Source of the DNA: a bacterium | GTDB lineage: Bacteria > Hydrothermota > UBA3073 > JACQXS01 > JAQTXJ01 | Assembly: GCA_028716385.1 (NCBI GenBank) | Contig: JAQUPX010000003.1 | Span: 186,001 to 250,000 of the forward strand | DNA: 64,000 nt | Reading direction: 5' to 3' | Shown: piece by piece, positions 16,331-24,872 of the stretch | Layout: every line of letters starts with the position of its first letter | Position numbering within the stretch: the stretch's first letter is position 1 | Program-made: the position numbers and the translations under genes | Notes under the pieces: generated by a model | Told to the model about the DNA's origin: nothing | The model's database searches: none | What the model saw: the letters and a program-made list of their open reading frames with translations, nothing else

Positions 16331-16729
16331 ATGGACAGAAAATGGTGGATAGTAGATGTTGAAGGTAAGGTTTTAGGCAGGTTTGCAACAAAAATAGCTA
16401 ATATTTTGATGGGCAAACATAGACCCACTTACGAACCTCACAAAGACGAAGGTGATTTTGTTATATGTGTTAATATAGACAAAATAAGAGTTACCGGAGG
16501 CAAGGAAAACAAGAAAATATATACCCGTTATTCGGGTTGGAGAGGCGGACTCACACAAACACTTTATGCGAAAGAAATGGAATTACATCCCGAACGCGTA
16601 ATTTTTCACGCTGTACACGGGATGATGCCTAAAAACAAACTGAATGCAAAAAGATTGAAAAGATTAAAAGTTTATACAGGTCCGGAACATCCTCACAAGA
16701 CTCAGAAACCTGTCAAGTTGGAGGTATAA
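16331..16729 (+). CDS. rplM: Large ribosomal subunit protein uL13
   Basis: 132 residues from ATG 16331 (MDRKWWIVDVEGKVLGRFA), the conserved L13 N-terminus; an in-frame ATG 39 bases upstream would lie on the promoter and is rejected. Motifs GKHRPTYEPHKDEGDFVICV, VTGGKENKKIYTRYSGW and HAVHGMMPKNKL are diagnostic. First gene of a ribosomal/translation operon, followed at three bases by rpsI. Confidence 0.97.
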   Translation: MDRKWWIVDVEGKVLGRFATKIANILMGKHRPTYEPHKDEGDFVICVNIDKIRVTGGKENKKIYTRYSGWRGGLTQTLYAKEMELHPERVIFHAVHGMMPKNKLNAKRLKRLKVYTGPEHPHKTQKPVKLEV

Positions 16730-16732
16730 TCT

Positions 16733-17116
16733 ATGGAATATTCTAAAGCTGCCGGTAGAAGAAAAGAAGCCAGCGCTCTTGTTAAATTAGCTAACGGTAA
16801 AGGGGAAATAAAAGTTAATAACAAAGAACTTAAAGAATACTTTTGTCGTGAAGATTTAATAAAAACAATTTTGGCTCCTTTACAACAAATAAAAGACAAA
16901 CAGTTTGATATAATTGCTTATGTCAGGGGTGGCGGAGTTAGAGGACAAGCAGATGCTCTAAAACTCGCTATTGCAAGAGCAATAATAAAATCCTACCCCG
17001 AACTAAGAAAAGTATTAAAACCTTATGGCTTCCTGACCTGTGATGCTCGTGAAAAAGAGCGTCGCAAGTATGGATTAGCTAAAGCAAGGAAGGCATTCCA
17101 ATGGACAAAACGTTAA
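16733..17116 (+). CDS. rpsI: Small ribosomal subunit protein uS9
   Basis: 127 residues: AAGRRKEASALVKLANGKGE at the N-terminus, VRGGGVRGQADALKLAIARA in the middle and the tRNA-contacting tail RRKYGLAKARKAFQWTKR. The tail ends TKR where most S9 proteins end SKR. It overlaps rpsB by 16 bases. The rplM-rpsI pair is conserved across bacteria. Confidence 0.97.
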   Translation: MEYSKAAGRRKEASALVKLANGKGEIKVNNKELKEYFCREDLIKTILAPLQQIKDKQFDIIAYVRGGGVRGQADALKLAIARAIIKSYPELRKVLKPYGFLTCDAREKERRKYGLAKARKAFQWTKR

Positions 17117-17814
17117 CCGTTAAAGATATTCTTGAAGCTGGTATGCATCTTGGGCACAGGACAGCTCACTGGGACCCAAAGATGAAGCCTTATATTTTTG
17201 GCGAAAGAAAAGGTATTCATATAATTGACCCGGATAAAACTCTGGAACTTTTGAACAAAGCTTATGATGTAATTAAAGATGTAGCTTCTGTTGACTCTTT
17301 GATTATGTTTGTAGGCACTAAATCTCAAGTAGCCGATGTCATAAAAGAAGAAGCTTTGAGATGTAAATCTCTTTTCTGCACTCAAAGATGGTTAGGTGGC
17401 ACACTCACGAATTTCGTTACCATACGAAAAAGTGTTGATAAATTAAAAAAACTTGAAGCAGATAAGGCTGCCGACCTATGGACTAAATTCAAGAAAAAAG
17501 AAATTCTTGATATGGAAAGAAAAATGGAAAAAATGCATAAATTCTTGGACGGTGTCCTTGATATGAATAGATTACCGTCTATTATATTTATTGCAGATCC
17601 AAAATTTGATAAAATAGCTCTTCAGGAAGCTCTGATACTTAATATTCCGGTTGTAGCTATCGTGGATACAAATGTTAATCCTGATCCGATAAATTATCCT
17701 ATACCAGCAAATGATGATGCAGTAAGATCTGTCACATTAATAACTCAAATCCTTGCAGACGCCGTTCTGGAAGGAAGAGCAATAAAAGAAAACAGTGGAA
17801 AAACCAAGTATTAG
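17101..17814 (+). CDS. rpsB: Small ribosomal subunit protein uS2
   Basis: 237 residues. Motifs AGMHLGHRTAHWDPKMKPYI, IHIIDPDKTLELL, RWLGGTLTNFVTI and VAIVDTNVNPDPINYPIPAN are classical S2. The end overlaps tsf by 20 bases, tighter than usual. The rpsB-tsf pair is conserved; placement behind rplM-rpsI is also seen in several phyla. Confidence 0.98.
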   Translation: MDKTLTVKDILEAGMHLGHRTAHWDPKMKPYIFGERKGIHIIDPDKTLELLNKAYDVIKDVASVDSLIMFVGTKSQVADVIKEEALRCKSLFCTQRWLGGTLTNFVTIRKSVDKLKKLEADKAADLWTKFKKKEILDMERKMEKMHKFLDGVLDMNRLPSIIFIADPKFDKIALQEALILNIPVVAIVDTNVNPDPINYPIPANDDAVRSVTLITQILADAVLEGRAIKENSGKTKY

Positions 17815-18391
17815 TTCAATTCAGGATTTAAAAAACCAAACAGGCGCAGGCATGATGGATTGTAAAAATGCGCTTGTGGAATGTGGTAACGATATTGCTA
17901 AGGCAACGGACCTCCTCAGAAAAAAAGGAATAGCTAAAGCTGAATCTAAAATGGGGAGAGATACTGGAGAAGGGCTTATTGAATCTTACATACATTTTGG
18001 TTCAAGACTCGGTGTCCTTGTTGAAGTAAGAAGTGAAACTGATTTTACTTCCCGAACCCCGGAATTCAAACAACTTGCCCATGACATAGCCATGCAAATC
18101 GCAGCAACAGAACCACGTTGGGTTTCAAGAAACGAAGTTCCTAAAGAGGAAATTGCACACGAAATAGAAATCTATAAAGAGGAAGCCAAACAATCAGGAA
18201 AACCTGAAAAAATTCTGGATAAAATAGCTGAAGGGAAGCTGGAGAAATTTTACAAAGATAATTGCTTACTGGAACAACCTTTCCTAAAAAACGCTGAAAT
18301 AACCGTAGAAGATTTTATCAAAGAAAATATCTCCAAATTTCGTGAAAACATTCTGATAAAAAGATTTGTCAGATTTAAGATTGAAGACTAA
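17795..18391 (+). CDS. tsf: Elongation factor Ts
   Basis: 198 residues from a GTG start. The UBA-like N-terminus (GAGMMDCKNALVECGNDI, then LLRKKGIAKAESK) and the core SETDFTSRTPEF, which carries the T-D-F motif that contacts EF-Tu, are intact; the end has LLEQPFLKNAEITVEDFI. The length matches the short EF-Ts form known in Thermus rather than the 280-residue enterobacterial form. It acts as the nucleotide exchange factor for EF-Tu. Confidence 0.96.
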   Translation: MEKPSISSIQDLKNQTGAGMMDCKNALVECGNDIAKATDLLRKKGIAKAESKMGRDTGEGLIESYIHFGSRLGVLVEVRSETDFTSRTPEFKQLAHDIAMQIAATEPRWVSRNEVPKEEIAHEIEIYKEEAKQSGKPEKILDKIAEGKLEKFYKDNCLLEQPFLKNAEITVEDFIKENISKFRENILIKRFVRFKIED

Positions 18392-18935
18392 AGTTGTCTT
18401 TGGTATAGGTAACCCCGGAAAAGAATATACATCCACAAGACATAATATAGGTTCCTCGTTCATAGACAAATTATCCGAATATTACAATATTAAATTAAAA
18501 TTAAAAAACAACTGGCTCATCGGTGAAACCACAGAATGTTTTCTCGTGAAACCCCTATCCTATGTCAATGAAAGCGGCATAATCGCAAAACAAATCATAC
18601 AAAAATATACCATTCCCCATTCCGATTTTCTTGTAATAGTGGATGATTTTGAAATACCTTTCGGAACAGCAAGATTAAAACGCAAAGGGTCAAGCGGTGG
18701 ACATAAAGGGTTGGAATCTATTATCTATCATTTGGAAACTGACGATTTCCCACGTCTTAGAATTGGGATAGGCCCTAAAAAGTATGACGCTGCCGATTTT
18801 GTGCTATCCAGATTCTCAAAAACCGAACTAAAGGCATTAAACGAAATAGCCCCCACAATTATTCAAACCGTAGACACCTTCATAAAAGAGAGTATAGAGC
18901 AAGCAATGATAATATGTAACTCTTCTTTCAAATAA
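18381..18935 (+). CDS. pth: Peptidyl-tRNA hydrolase
   Basis: 184 residues from TTG 18381 (MKTKVVFGIGNPGKEY); a further TTG at 18366 would add five residues. Catalytic residues are visible: N in GIGNPG, H in TSTRHNIGSSF (the active-site His), D in VIVDDFEIPFG, and KRKGSSGGHKGLESI is the substrate-binding signature. It recycles peptidyl-tRNA released from stalled ribosomes. Overlaps the end of tsf by 11 bases and has no Shine-Dalgarno, so expression probably depends on coupling. Confidence 0.94.
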   Translation: MKTKVVFGIGNPGKEYTSTRHNIGSSFIDKLSEYYNIKLKLKNNWLIGETTECFLVKPLSYVNESGIIAKQIIQKYTIPHSDFLVIVDDFEIPFGTARLKRKGSSGGHKGLESIIYHLETDDFPRLRIGIGPKKYDAADFVLSRFSKTELKALNEIAPTIIQTVDTFIKESIEQAMIICNSSFK

Positions 18936-19180
18936 TATTGTTTTTAAAACTACGATAATCTCTTTGACAAAAGCATTCCATTTCAAAACATTTGGGAATA
19001 CAATTTATATTTTCTAAAACCTACTGGAATAATTACACATTTCCCATGTTATAACAACAATTTTCGACACTTTGTAAATGTACCGCTTACTTTTTATTAA
19101 TTTTCCTAGTTTCTATACACTCCATAGTTTTTTAATTTACACTATGTATTATTTTTTTTAATTTGTTATTTAATTTTGCT

Positions 19181-19351
19181 CTACTTCTTTTTCTTATTCT
19201 TAACATCCTCCTCTGTCTCTTTATTCGCTTTCTTAAATTCTTTTATTCCCTGTCCTAAAGATTTTGCTATCTGTGGTATCTTGTTAGCTCCGAACAAAAG
19301 AAGCACAATTACAAGTATTATTAATAACTCCCCTATGCCTATTTTACCCAT
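19181..19351 (-). CDS. tatA: Twin-arginine translocase subunit TatA
   Basis: 56 residues from ATG 19351, which has GGAGG six bases upstream; an upstream in-frame start would lie inside tatC. One N-terminal membrane helix ([15 protein letters not shown]), the hinge and amphipathic helix [20 protein letters not shown], then a short Lys/Glu tail. The missing Glu after MFDIG and short tail make it TatA rather than TatB. It forms the pore-like oligomer for folded protein export. Last gene of tatB-tatC-tatA. Confidence 0.95.
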   Translation of the reverse strand: MGKIGIGELLIILVIVLLLFGANKIPQIAKSLGQGIKEFKKANKETEEDVKNKKKK

Positions 19352-20066
19352 TTTTCCTCCTATTTTCTTTTTTACCCGCAAACACCGATATTAAAATACT
19401 AATCTCATACAAAATTAATAATGGTATTGCCATTAAACATTGACTGAATACATCCGGTGGTGTTAGTATTGCCGCAACTATAAATATTATCAGAATCGCG
19501 TATTTTTGCTGTTTAAATAAAACCTTAGGACTCACAATACCTATTTGAGTTAAAAAAAATATAACTATTGGTAATTGAAAAACTAAACCAAAACTCAGAA
19601 CTAAACTAACTACAAAAGTTATATACTTCTCTACCGATATTATTGGCTGTAATGTTGTAGTCCCACAGCTTAATAAGAATTTCAACCCTATTGGCAACAT
19701 CACAAAATATGCAAATACTCCCCCTAAAGTAAATAACAAGAAAGAAAATACCACAAGCGAAAATATATTTCGCCTTTCATTATTATGCAGTCCCGTTTCT
19801 ACAAATCTCCATATCTGATAAAACATAACAGGTAAAGCAATGTAAAGTCCGCAAAACAGCGTTATCTTCATCCTTGCAATAAATGCCTCTACCGGAGATA
19901 GAAAATACAAATTACCTAAAGGCTGGGATAGATGCTTTAATATATTTGTCGTCTGGTTATACGACACAACAGAAGTAATTATAATTGTTATCACACAAAA
20001 AATTAGTCTCTTTCGAAGTTCTTCAAGGTGTGAAAAAAAACTCACAGATTTATCTTTTTTTGCCAT
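19344..20066 (-). CDS. tatC: Twin-arginine translocase subunit TatC
   Basis: 240 residues with six membrane helices. Signatures: [16 protein letters not shown] at the N-terminus (twin-arginine signal recognition), [20 protein letters not shown], and [22 protein letters not shown] near the end. Full length. It recognises RR signal peptides; three such substrates, and a fourth possible one, are encoded just to the right. Confidence 0.98.
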   Translation of the reverse strand: MAKKDKSVSFFSHLEELRKRLIFCVITIIITSVVSYNQTTNILKHLSQPLGNLYFLSPVEAFIARMKITLFCGLYIALPVMFYQIWRFVETGLHNNERRNIFSLVVFSFLLFTLGGVFAYFVMLPIGLKFLLSCGTTTLQPIISVEKYITFVVSLVLSFGLVFQLPIVIFFLTQIGIVSPKVLFKQQKYAILIIFIVAAILTPPDVFSQCLMAIPLLILYEISILISVFAGKKENRRKNG

Positions 20067-20093
20067 TTCTTCTGTCTCTTACTCTTCTACTCT

Positions 20094-20468
20094 TTATTCT
20101 TTTATTTCCTTTCTATTTAACTTTTTCCCGGATTTGTTTGTAGTAGTTTTAGAAGTGTTATCAACCTTTAATTTTTTCTTTTTCTGTTCTCTTTTTTTCT
20201 TTTTTCTATTGCTTTCTTTTTTTACGTTTTTGCCTTTATTTAATCTTTCATAAACATTAAAATCCGGATTATGGTCTTTATTTGTTTTAACTAAATTATC
20301 TTCCATAACTTCCTTTTCTATAACTTTTTTAACATTATCCGTTTCGTATTTCAGTTTATTTATAGCTTTTGCGATAAACCTTGCAATCTGCGGCAATTTT
20401 TGTGGACCAAACACAAACAATGCTATAATAAAGATAACTACTAATTCCGAAAATCCAATATCAAACAT
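20094..20468 (-). CDS. tatB: TatB-like translocase subunit with long basic tail
   Basis: 124 residues. MFDIGFSELVVIFIIALFVF followed by GPQKLPQIARFIAKAINKLK is the TatB pattern (Glu at position 8, then the FGP hinge). The tail after residue 50 is unusually rich in Lys, Arg and Asn and has little conserved sequence. A leaderless-type promoter lies just upstream. Confidence 0.9.
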   Translation of the reverse strand: MFDIGFSELVVIFIIALFVFGPQKLPQIARFIAKAINKLKYETDNVKKVIEKEVMEDNLVKTNKDHNPDFNVYERLNKGKNVKKESNRKKKKREQKKKKLKVDNTSKTTTNKSGKKLNRKEIKE

Positions 20469-20476
20469 TATTTTTT

Positions 20477-20504
20477 ATTCTAATATGAAACCTCTTATTG
20501 TCAA
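20477..20504 (-). promoter_or_regulatory. Promoter of tatB-tatC-tatA (leaderless type)
   Basis: TTGACA (20504-20499), 16-nt spacer, TAGAAT (20482-20477) on the minus strand, then eight bases to the tatB ATG (20468). The -10 matches TATAAT at five of six positions, the best of this set. Confidence 0.7.
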
Positions 20505-20771
20505 ATTTTATGTAAAAAATCAAAAATATTACTATTTACGAACTCGAGAGTTCTTACTTTCACTGATTTTCTTTCTGATTGTAATTAAATAGAGCTTTTG
20601 TTATGTTATTTCCATAGGTTGTAATCTTATGAATTTTATGATTTAATTTCTTCTACTGAGACAAGCTATAAGTTCTCACCCTGTAAAGCAAATACAGGAT
20701 AATTATCTTGACTTTTTATATTTAGAATATTAAAAGTATACTATTATTAGTTGCACAAACTTGGAGGAAAA

Positions 20772-22070
20772 ATGAAAAAAATTACAAGGAGAAAATTCTT
20801 AAAGTTAGCAGGTATAGGAGCAGCTGGAATAGCCACTCAGCCAATACTTTCTTTTGGATCAAAAGACAATAAATCCCCTAAAGCAAGTGATGTAGTCCAA
20901 TGTTATAGCGCAAATGCGAATACAGGAAGCACTATTAACCAATCAACCGTTCAACTTATGATGAATGCTTCCATAAAAGCTTTGACAGGCCAATCTACAG
21001 TGGGTGATGCATGGAAATCCATTTTCCCGGGAATAACATCTACCAGCGTTATAGGTATAAAAGTAAACTGTATAAATAGCGCATTATCAACTCATCCTGT
21101 TTTTGTAAATTGTATAGTAAACGGACTTATACAAATGAATATCGGGGGAACTAATTTCATTAAAAACAACGTAATTATCTGGGATAGAACCAACTGGGAA
21201 TTAACAAGTGCCGGTTATACAAAATATACGGGGACAAATTCCGGTACTGCACGCTGTTTTGGAACTGATGAATCAGGTATTGACTACGATAGCAGTATTT
21301 CGTTTAACGTTTCCGGTGATACTGAACATCCAAGCAAAATTTTAAGCCAGATGTGTGATTACCTTATAAATGCTGCAGTTCTGAAAGATCACAACGGGGC
21401 TACTACTACTTTGTGTATGAAAAACCATTTCGGTTCGGTTGATCCTCTAAATCACGATTGTGACAACGCTATTCCTTCGCTCAATCAACAAATCCGTGAT
21501 GTCATTACTCCACACAATATCCAAAAAATCTTTATCATTGACGCTATATTCGGAAGAATAAACTGGGGGCCGGATGGTTCGCCCAATTGTAACCCTAAAA
21601 AAATAATAATGAGTTTAGACCCGGTTGCCTGCGATACCCAGGGCCAAAACATAATCAACGAGGAACGGACTAAAATTGGAGAAGACTCAATTAGCGCAGT
21701 CTCTATTTCTAATGCTGCAAATGCACCTTATAATCTTGGGACTACAAATGTCAACCTTATTCAGGTAACTAATATCGGAATTGAAGAAGCTCAACTATTA
21801 CCCGCCCAAAACGACATTTTTACCGTATCGCCCAATCCTTTACGCAAAAACGCAAACATAAAACTGAATTTACACTCGCCTTCTTTTATACACCTTGATA
21901 TATATAACTCCTCCGGTAAGTTTGAAACAAGCCTTTATCAGGGATATCTTAATGAGGGTATTCACAAAATAAGCTGTAACTTAGAGGAAAAATTGCCTTC
22001 CGGAACTTACTTTTTAAGCTTACACTTGCAAGATACTCTATACACACAAAAAATAACTATTCTGCGATAA
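20772..22070 (+). CDS. Tat-exported DUF362 protein with T9SS sorting domain (copy 1)
   Basis: 432 residues from ATG 20772, six bases after GGAGG. The N-terminus is a twin-arginine signal peptide: TRRKFLKLAG followed by a hydrophobic stretch. The body matches DUF362: AAVLKDH, CMKNHFG and LDPVACDTQGQNII correspond to the K-x-H, KNxxG and DPVAxD motifs of that family. Several Cys and His (e.g. in KDH, LCMKNHFG, NHDCD) could bind a metal. The last 85 residues are a T9SS C-terminal domain (VSPNPLRKNANIKLNL, YNSSGKFE, LPSGTYFLSL). So the protein should cross the inner membrane folded and then be sorted to the surface. The biochemical role of DUF362 is unknown. Its duplicate follows. Confidence 0.88.
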   Translation: MKKITRRKFLKLAGIGAAGIATQPILSFGSKDNKSPKASDVVQCYSANANTGSTINQSTVQLMMNASIKALTGQSTVGDAWKSIFPGITSTSVIGIKVNCINSALSTHPVFVNCIVNGLIQMNIGGTNFIKNNVIIWDRTNWELTSAGYTKYTGTNSGTARCFGTDESGIDYDSSISFNVSGDTEHPSKILSQMCDYLINAAVLKDHNGATTTLCMKNHFGSVDPLNHDCDNAIPSLNQQIRDVITPHNIQKIFIIDAIFGRINWGPDGSPNCNPKKIIMSLDPVACDTQGQNIINEERTKIGEDSISAVSISNAANAPYNLGTTNVNLIQVTNIGIEEAQLLPAQNDIFTVSPNPLRKNANIKLNLHSPSFIHLDIYNSSGKFETSLYQGYLNEGIHKISCNLEEKLPSGTYFLSLHLQDTLYTQKITILR

Positions 22071-22199
22071 AAACACGCTTTGTTTAGTTCTTCACTGCCT
22101 TATTCTCCTCAGGATAGAGCAATTTACTAATTATCTTGACTTTTTATATTTAGAATATTAAAAGTATACTATTATTAGTTGCACAAACTTGGAGGGAAA

Positions 22200-23501
22200 A
22201 TGAAAAAAATTACAAGAAGAAAATTCTTAAAGTTAGCAGGAATAGGAACTGCAGGATTAGTAGCTAAACCAATACTTTCTTTTGGAACAAAAGGGAACAA
22301 GGCAAGTGATGTAGTCCAGTGTTATAGTGCAGATACAAATACAGGAAGTACTATTAACCAGTCAACCGTTCAACTTATGATGAATGCTTCCATAAAAGCT
22401 TTGACGGGTCAATCTACGGTCGGAGATGCGTGGAAATCCATTTTCCCGGGAATAAACTCAAGTAGCGTTATCGGAATCAAAGTAAATTGCATAAACAGCG
22501 CATTATCAACTCATCCAACTGTCGTGAATTGCATTGTAAACGGACTTATACAAATGAATCTCGGGGGAACTAATTTTATCAAAAATAACGTAATTATATG
22601 GGACAGGACAAACGGGGAGTTAACAAGCGCAGGATATACGAGATATACCGGAACAGATGCAAATACAGTAAGATGTTTCGGGACAAATCAGTCCGGAGTA
22701 GGGTCTGACAGCAGTGTTTCTTTTAATGTTTACGGCAGTACCCAGCACCCAAGCAAAATTCTCAGTCAGATGTGTGACTATATTATAAATGCCGCAGTTT
22801 TGAAAGACCATAGTTTTGCTACGACTACCTTATGTATGAAAAATAATTTTGGTTCTACCGATACAATCAGTCATGACCCTGACGGTCATTGTGGACACGG
22901 TATTCCTGCTCTTAATCAACAGATACGGGACGTTCTTGTACCGAATAACATTCAGAAAATATTCATAATTGATGCTATATTCGGTGTAGTAAATTGGGGG
23001 CCCGGGGGGTCACCCAATTGTAACCCTAAAAAAATAATAATGAGTTTTGACCCGGTTGCCTGCGATACCCAGGGGCAAAACATAATCAATGAGGAACGAA
23101 CTAAATTGGGGTACAGCACGATTAGTGCGGATTCCATTACTAATGCCGCACAGGCACCTTATAATTTAGGCACTACAAGTGTTAATCTTATTCAGGTAAC
23201 CAATATCGGCATTGAAGAAGCTCAACTATTACCGGCCAAAAACGATATTTTTACCGTATCACCCAATCCTTTACGCAAAAGCGCAAACATAAAACTGAAT
23301 TTACGCTCGCCTTCTTTTATACACCTTGATATATACAACTCCTCTGGTAAGTTTGAAACAAGCCTTTATCATGGCTATCTTAATGAGGGTATTCACAAAA
23401 TAAACTGTAACTTAAACAAAAATTTGCCTTCCGGAACTTATTTCTTAAGTCTCTACACTCAAGAAAAAATGTTTACTCAAAAAATAAGTATTTTACATTA
23501 G
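22200..23501 (+). CDS. Tat-exported DUF362 protein with T9SS sorting domain (copy 2)
   Basis: 433 residues; a tandem duplicate of the preceding gene with the same TRRKFLKLAG Tat signal, DUF362 body (AAVLKDH, CMKNNFG, FDPVACDTQG) and T9SS tail (VSPNPLRKSANIKLNL, LPSGTYFLSL). Differences cluster in the middle: KNHFG became KNNFG and a His/Asp/Gly-rich loop (SHDPDGHCGHG) replaced NHDCDN, in the region of the possible metal site. It is followed one base later by a DUF6599-like gene, suggesting cotranscription. Confidence 0.88.
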   Translation: MKKITRRKFLKLAGIGTAGLVAKPILSFGTKGNKASDVVQCYSADTNTGSTINQSTVQLMMNASIKALTGQSTVGDAWKSIFPGINSSSVIGIKVNCINSALSTHPTVVNCIVNGLIQMNLGGTNFIKNNVIIWDRTNGELTSAGYTRYTGTDANTVRCFGTNQSGVGSDSSVSFNVYGSTQHPSKILSQMCDYIINAAVLKDHSFATTTLCMKNNFGSTDTISHDPDGHCGHGIPALNQQIRDVLVPNNIQKIFIIDAIFGVVNWGPGGSPNCNPKKIIMSFDPVACDTQGQNIINEERTKLGYSTISADSITNAAQAPYNLGTTSVNLIQVTNIGIEEAQLLPAKNDIFTVSPNPLRKSANIKLNLRSPSFIHLDIYNSSGKFETSLYHGYLNEGIHKINCNLNKNLPSGTYFLSLYTQEKMFTQKISILH

Positions 23502-23502
23502 T

Positions 23503-24306
23503 ATGAGATTTCTGATTCTATCAATAGCCTTTATATTCTTGCTTTTACCTGGGAAAGGTAGTATTATATTCGCATCTCAAGATGTAGTTAATCTTTTGCC
23601 TGAGAATAACGAAATCGGGAACTGGACAAAGAGTGGAATAATGAGCACGGCAGAAAATGAAACACAGCTGGAAGCCCTCATTGACGGCGCCGCTCCGCTA
23701 TATACCAGCAATGGTTTCGTTAAATGCGCATTCCAAAATTATAAAAGCTCCACAGATAGCCTTGAAGTCAGAATATATGACCAAACAGATTCAACGGGAG
23801 CAAAAAATGTATACAATAATACGGCAAGTGGAACAGGAACGCCATGGACAAGCAACCATGCAGGCACCGAAGCAAGAATTAACGAAACTTTGCTGTTTGA
23901 CTACCGTGTAGATTTCAGACAGGACAAGTTTTTTGTTTCCATAACCACTCATAACAAAACACAACCAGACCTTGATACACTTAAACTATTCGCTCTTAAC
24001 ATATCAACAGCAGCAGTAATAGGTCTAGAAGAAAAAACTCAACTACTAAACCCGCAAAACATTAAGTTTTCCCTTAATCCATCTATTAGTTCTACAACTA
24101 TTTGTTACTCTATCCCTGCCAAAACTAAAGTTTCATTAGAGATTTACGACCTCACTGGTAGGGCTGTAAAAGCAATTGTAAATGAAGAAAAAGAGGCAGG
24201 AGCCTACAATGTGGTTCTAAACACTAAATATCTATCTTCCGGAGTTTATTTCGCTAAATTCATTACTAACAATTGCATTATAACTAAAAAACTAATTTTA
24301 ATATAA
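23503..24306 (+). CDS. Secreted DUF6599-like protein with T9SS sorting domain
   Basis: 267 residues. A Sec signal peptide of about 25 residues is followed by a domain of roughly 150 residues: NLLPENNEIGNWTKSG, LEALIDGAAPLYTSNGF and LEVRIYDQTDSTGAKNVY. The I-D-G-A-A-x-x-Y and Y-D-x-T-D-x-x-G-A-x-N-V patterns resemble DUF6599. The last 75 residues are a T9SS domain (FSLNPSISSTTICYSIP, EIYDLTGRAV, LSSGVYFAKF). It shares its first domain with the next gene, where the tail is replaced by a lipoprotein anchor. No catalytic motif recognised; the stop of the upstream gene is two bases before this ATG. Confidence 0.75.
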   Translation: MRFLILSIAFIFLLLPGKGSIIFASQDVVNLLPENNEIGNWTKSGIMSTAENETQLEALIDGAAPLYTSNGFVKCAFQNYKSSTDSLEVRIYDQTDSTGAKNVYNNTASGTGTPWTSNHAGTEARINETLLFDYRVDFRQDKFFVSITTHNKTQPDLDTLKLFALNISTAAVIGLEEKTQLLNPQNIKFSLNPSISSTTICYSIPAKTKVSLEIYDLTGRAVKAIVNEEKEAGAYNVVLNTKYLSSGVYFAKFITNNCIITKKLILI

Positions 24307-24342
24307 TATTTTCATTATATTTGGAAAGAATTAGGGGGGTTT

Positions 24343-24864
24343 ATGAAATATTTTATTTTCACAATAACATTTCTATTACTTTTTTCATCCGGATGCAGGA
24401 AGAAGGACCAAAATACTACTACAAGCAAAGATGTTGTTGATATTATGCCCACAGATAATGAGATTAGCAACTGGGCAAGAAACGGCACAATGAGCATAGC
24501 GGAAAATGAAACACAATTATGTGCCCTTATTGATGGGGCTGCTCCAACATATACTGACAATGGTTTCGTTAAATGCGCATTCCAGAGGTATAAAAGCTCG
24601 GATAGTCTTGAAGTCAGAATATATGACCAAACAGATTCAACAGGAGCAAAAAACGTATATCATGGGGCAAGTGGAACAGGAACGCCATGGACAACTAATC
24701 CTGCAGGTACTGAAGCAAGGATTGATGAAACTTTGCTATTTGATTACCGTATAGATTTTAGGCAGGATAAATTTTTTGTCTCCATAACCATTTACGCAAA
24801 AACACAATCTGCTCTTGATGTGGCTAAGTTTTTCGCCCAAAACATATCTTCTGCAATCCAATAA
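24343..24864 (+). CDS. DUF6599-like lipoprotein
   Basis: 173 residues. The N-terminus is a lipoprotein signal (FLLLFSSGCRKK; Cys at about residue 18, with Ser rather than Leu at -3). The single following domain is a close paralogue of the upstream protein (VVDIMPTDNEISNWAR, LCALIDGAAPTYTDNGF, LEVRIYDQTDSTGAKNVY) but there is no T9SS tail. A strong AGGGGGG site lies four bases before the ATG. So the same domain is made once as a surface protein and once as a membrane lipoprotein. Confidence 0.78.
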   Translation: MKYFIFTITFLLLFSSGCRKKDQNTTTSKDVVDIMPTDNEISNWARNGTMSIAENETQLCALIDGAAPTYTDNGFVKCAFQRYKSSDSLEVRIYDQTDSTGAKNVYHGASGTGTPWTTNPAGTEARIDETLLFDYRIDFRQDKFFVSITIYAKTQSALDVAKFFAQNISSAIQ

Positions 24865-24872
24865 TACGATTT

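Larger units (their letters stand above)
20700..23501. repeat. Tandem duplication of a promoter plus DUF362 gene (two 1.4 kb units)
   Basis: Unit one begins at 20700 and unit two at 22128; each starts with the same stretch of about 70 bases ending in TTGCACAAACTTGGAGG and continues through a full DUF362/T9SS gene. The leaders are almost identical, the 5' coding ends very similar and the middle more divergent. The copies differ in length by a single codon. Confidence 0.95.

Noticed and set aside
18936-19180. Gene in the 245-base gap between pth and tatA
   Set aside because: Only AT-rich sequence between convergent genes; no frame of note, no clear hairpin.
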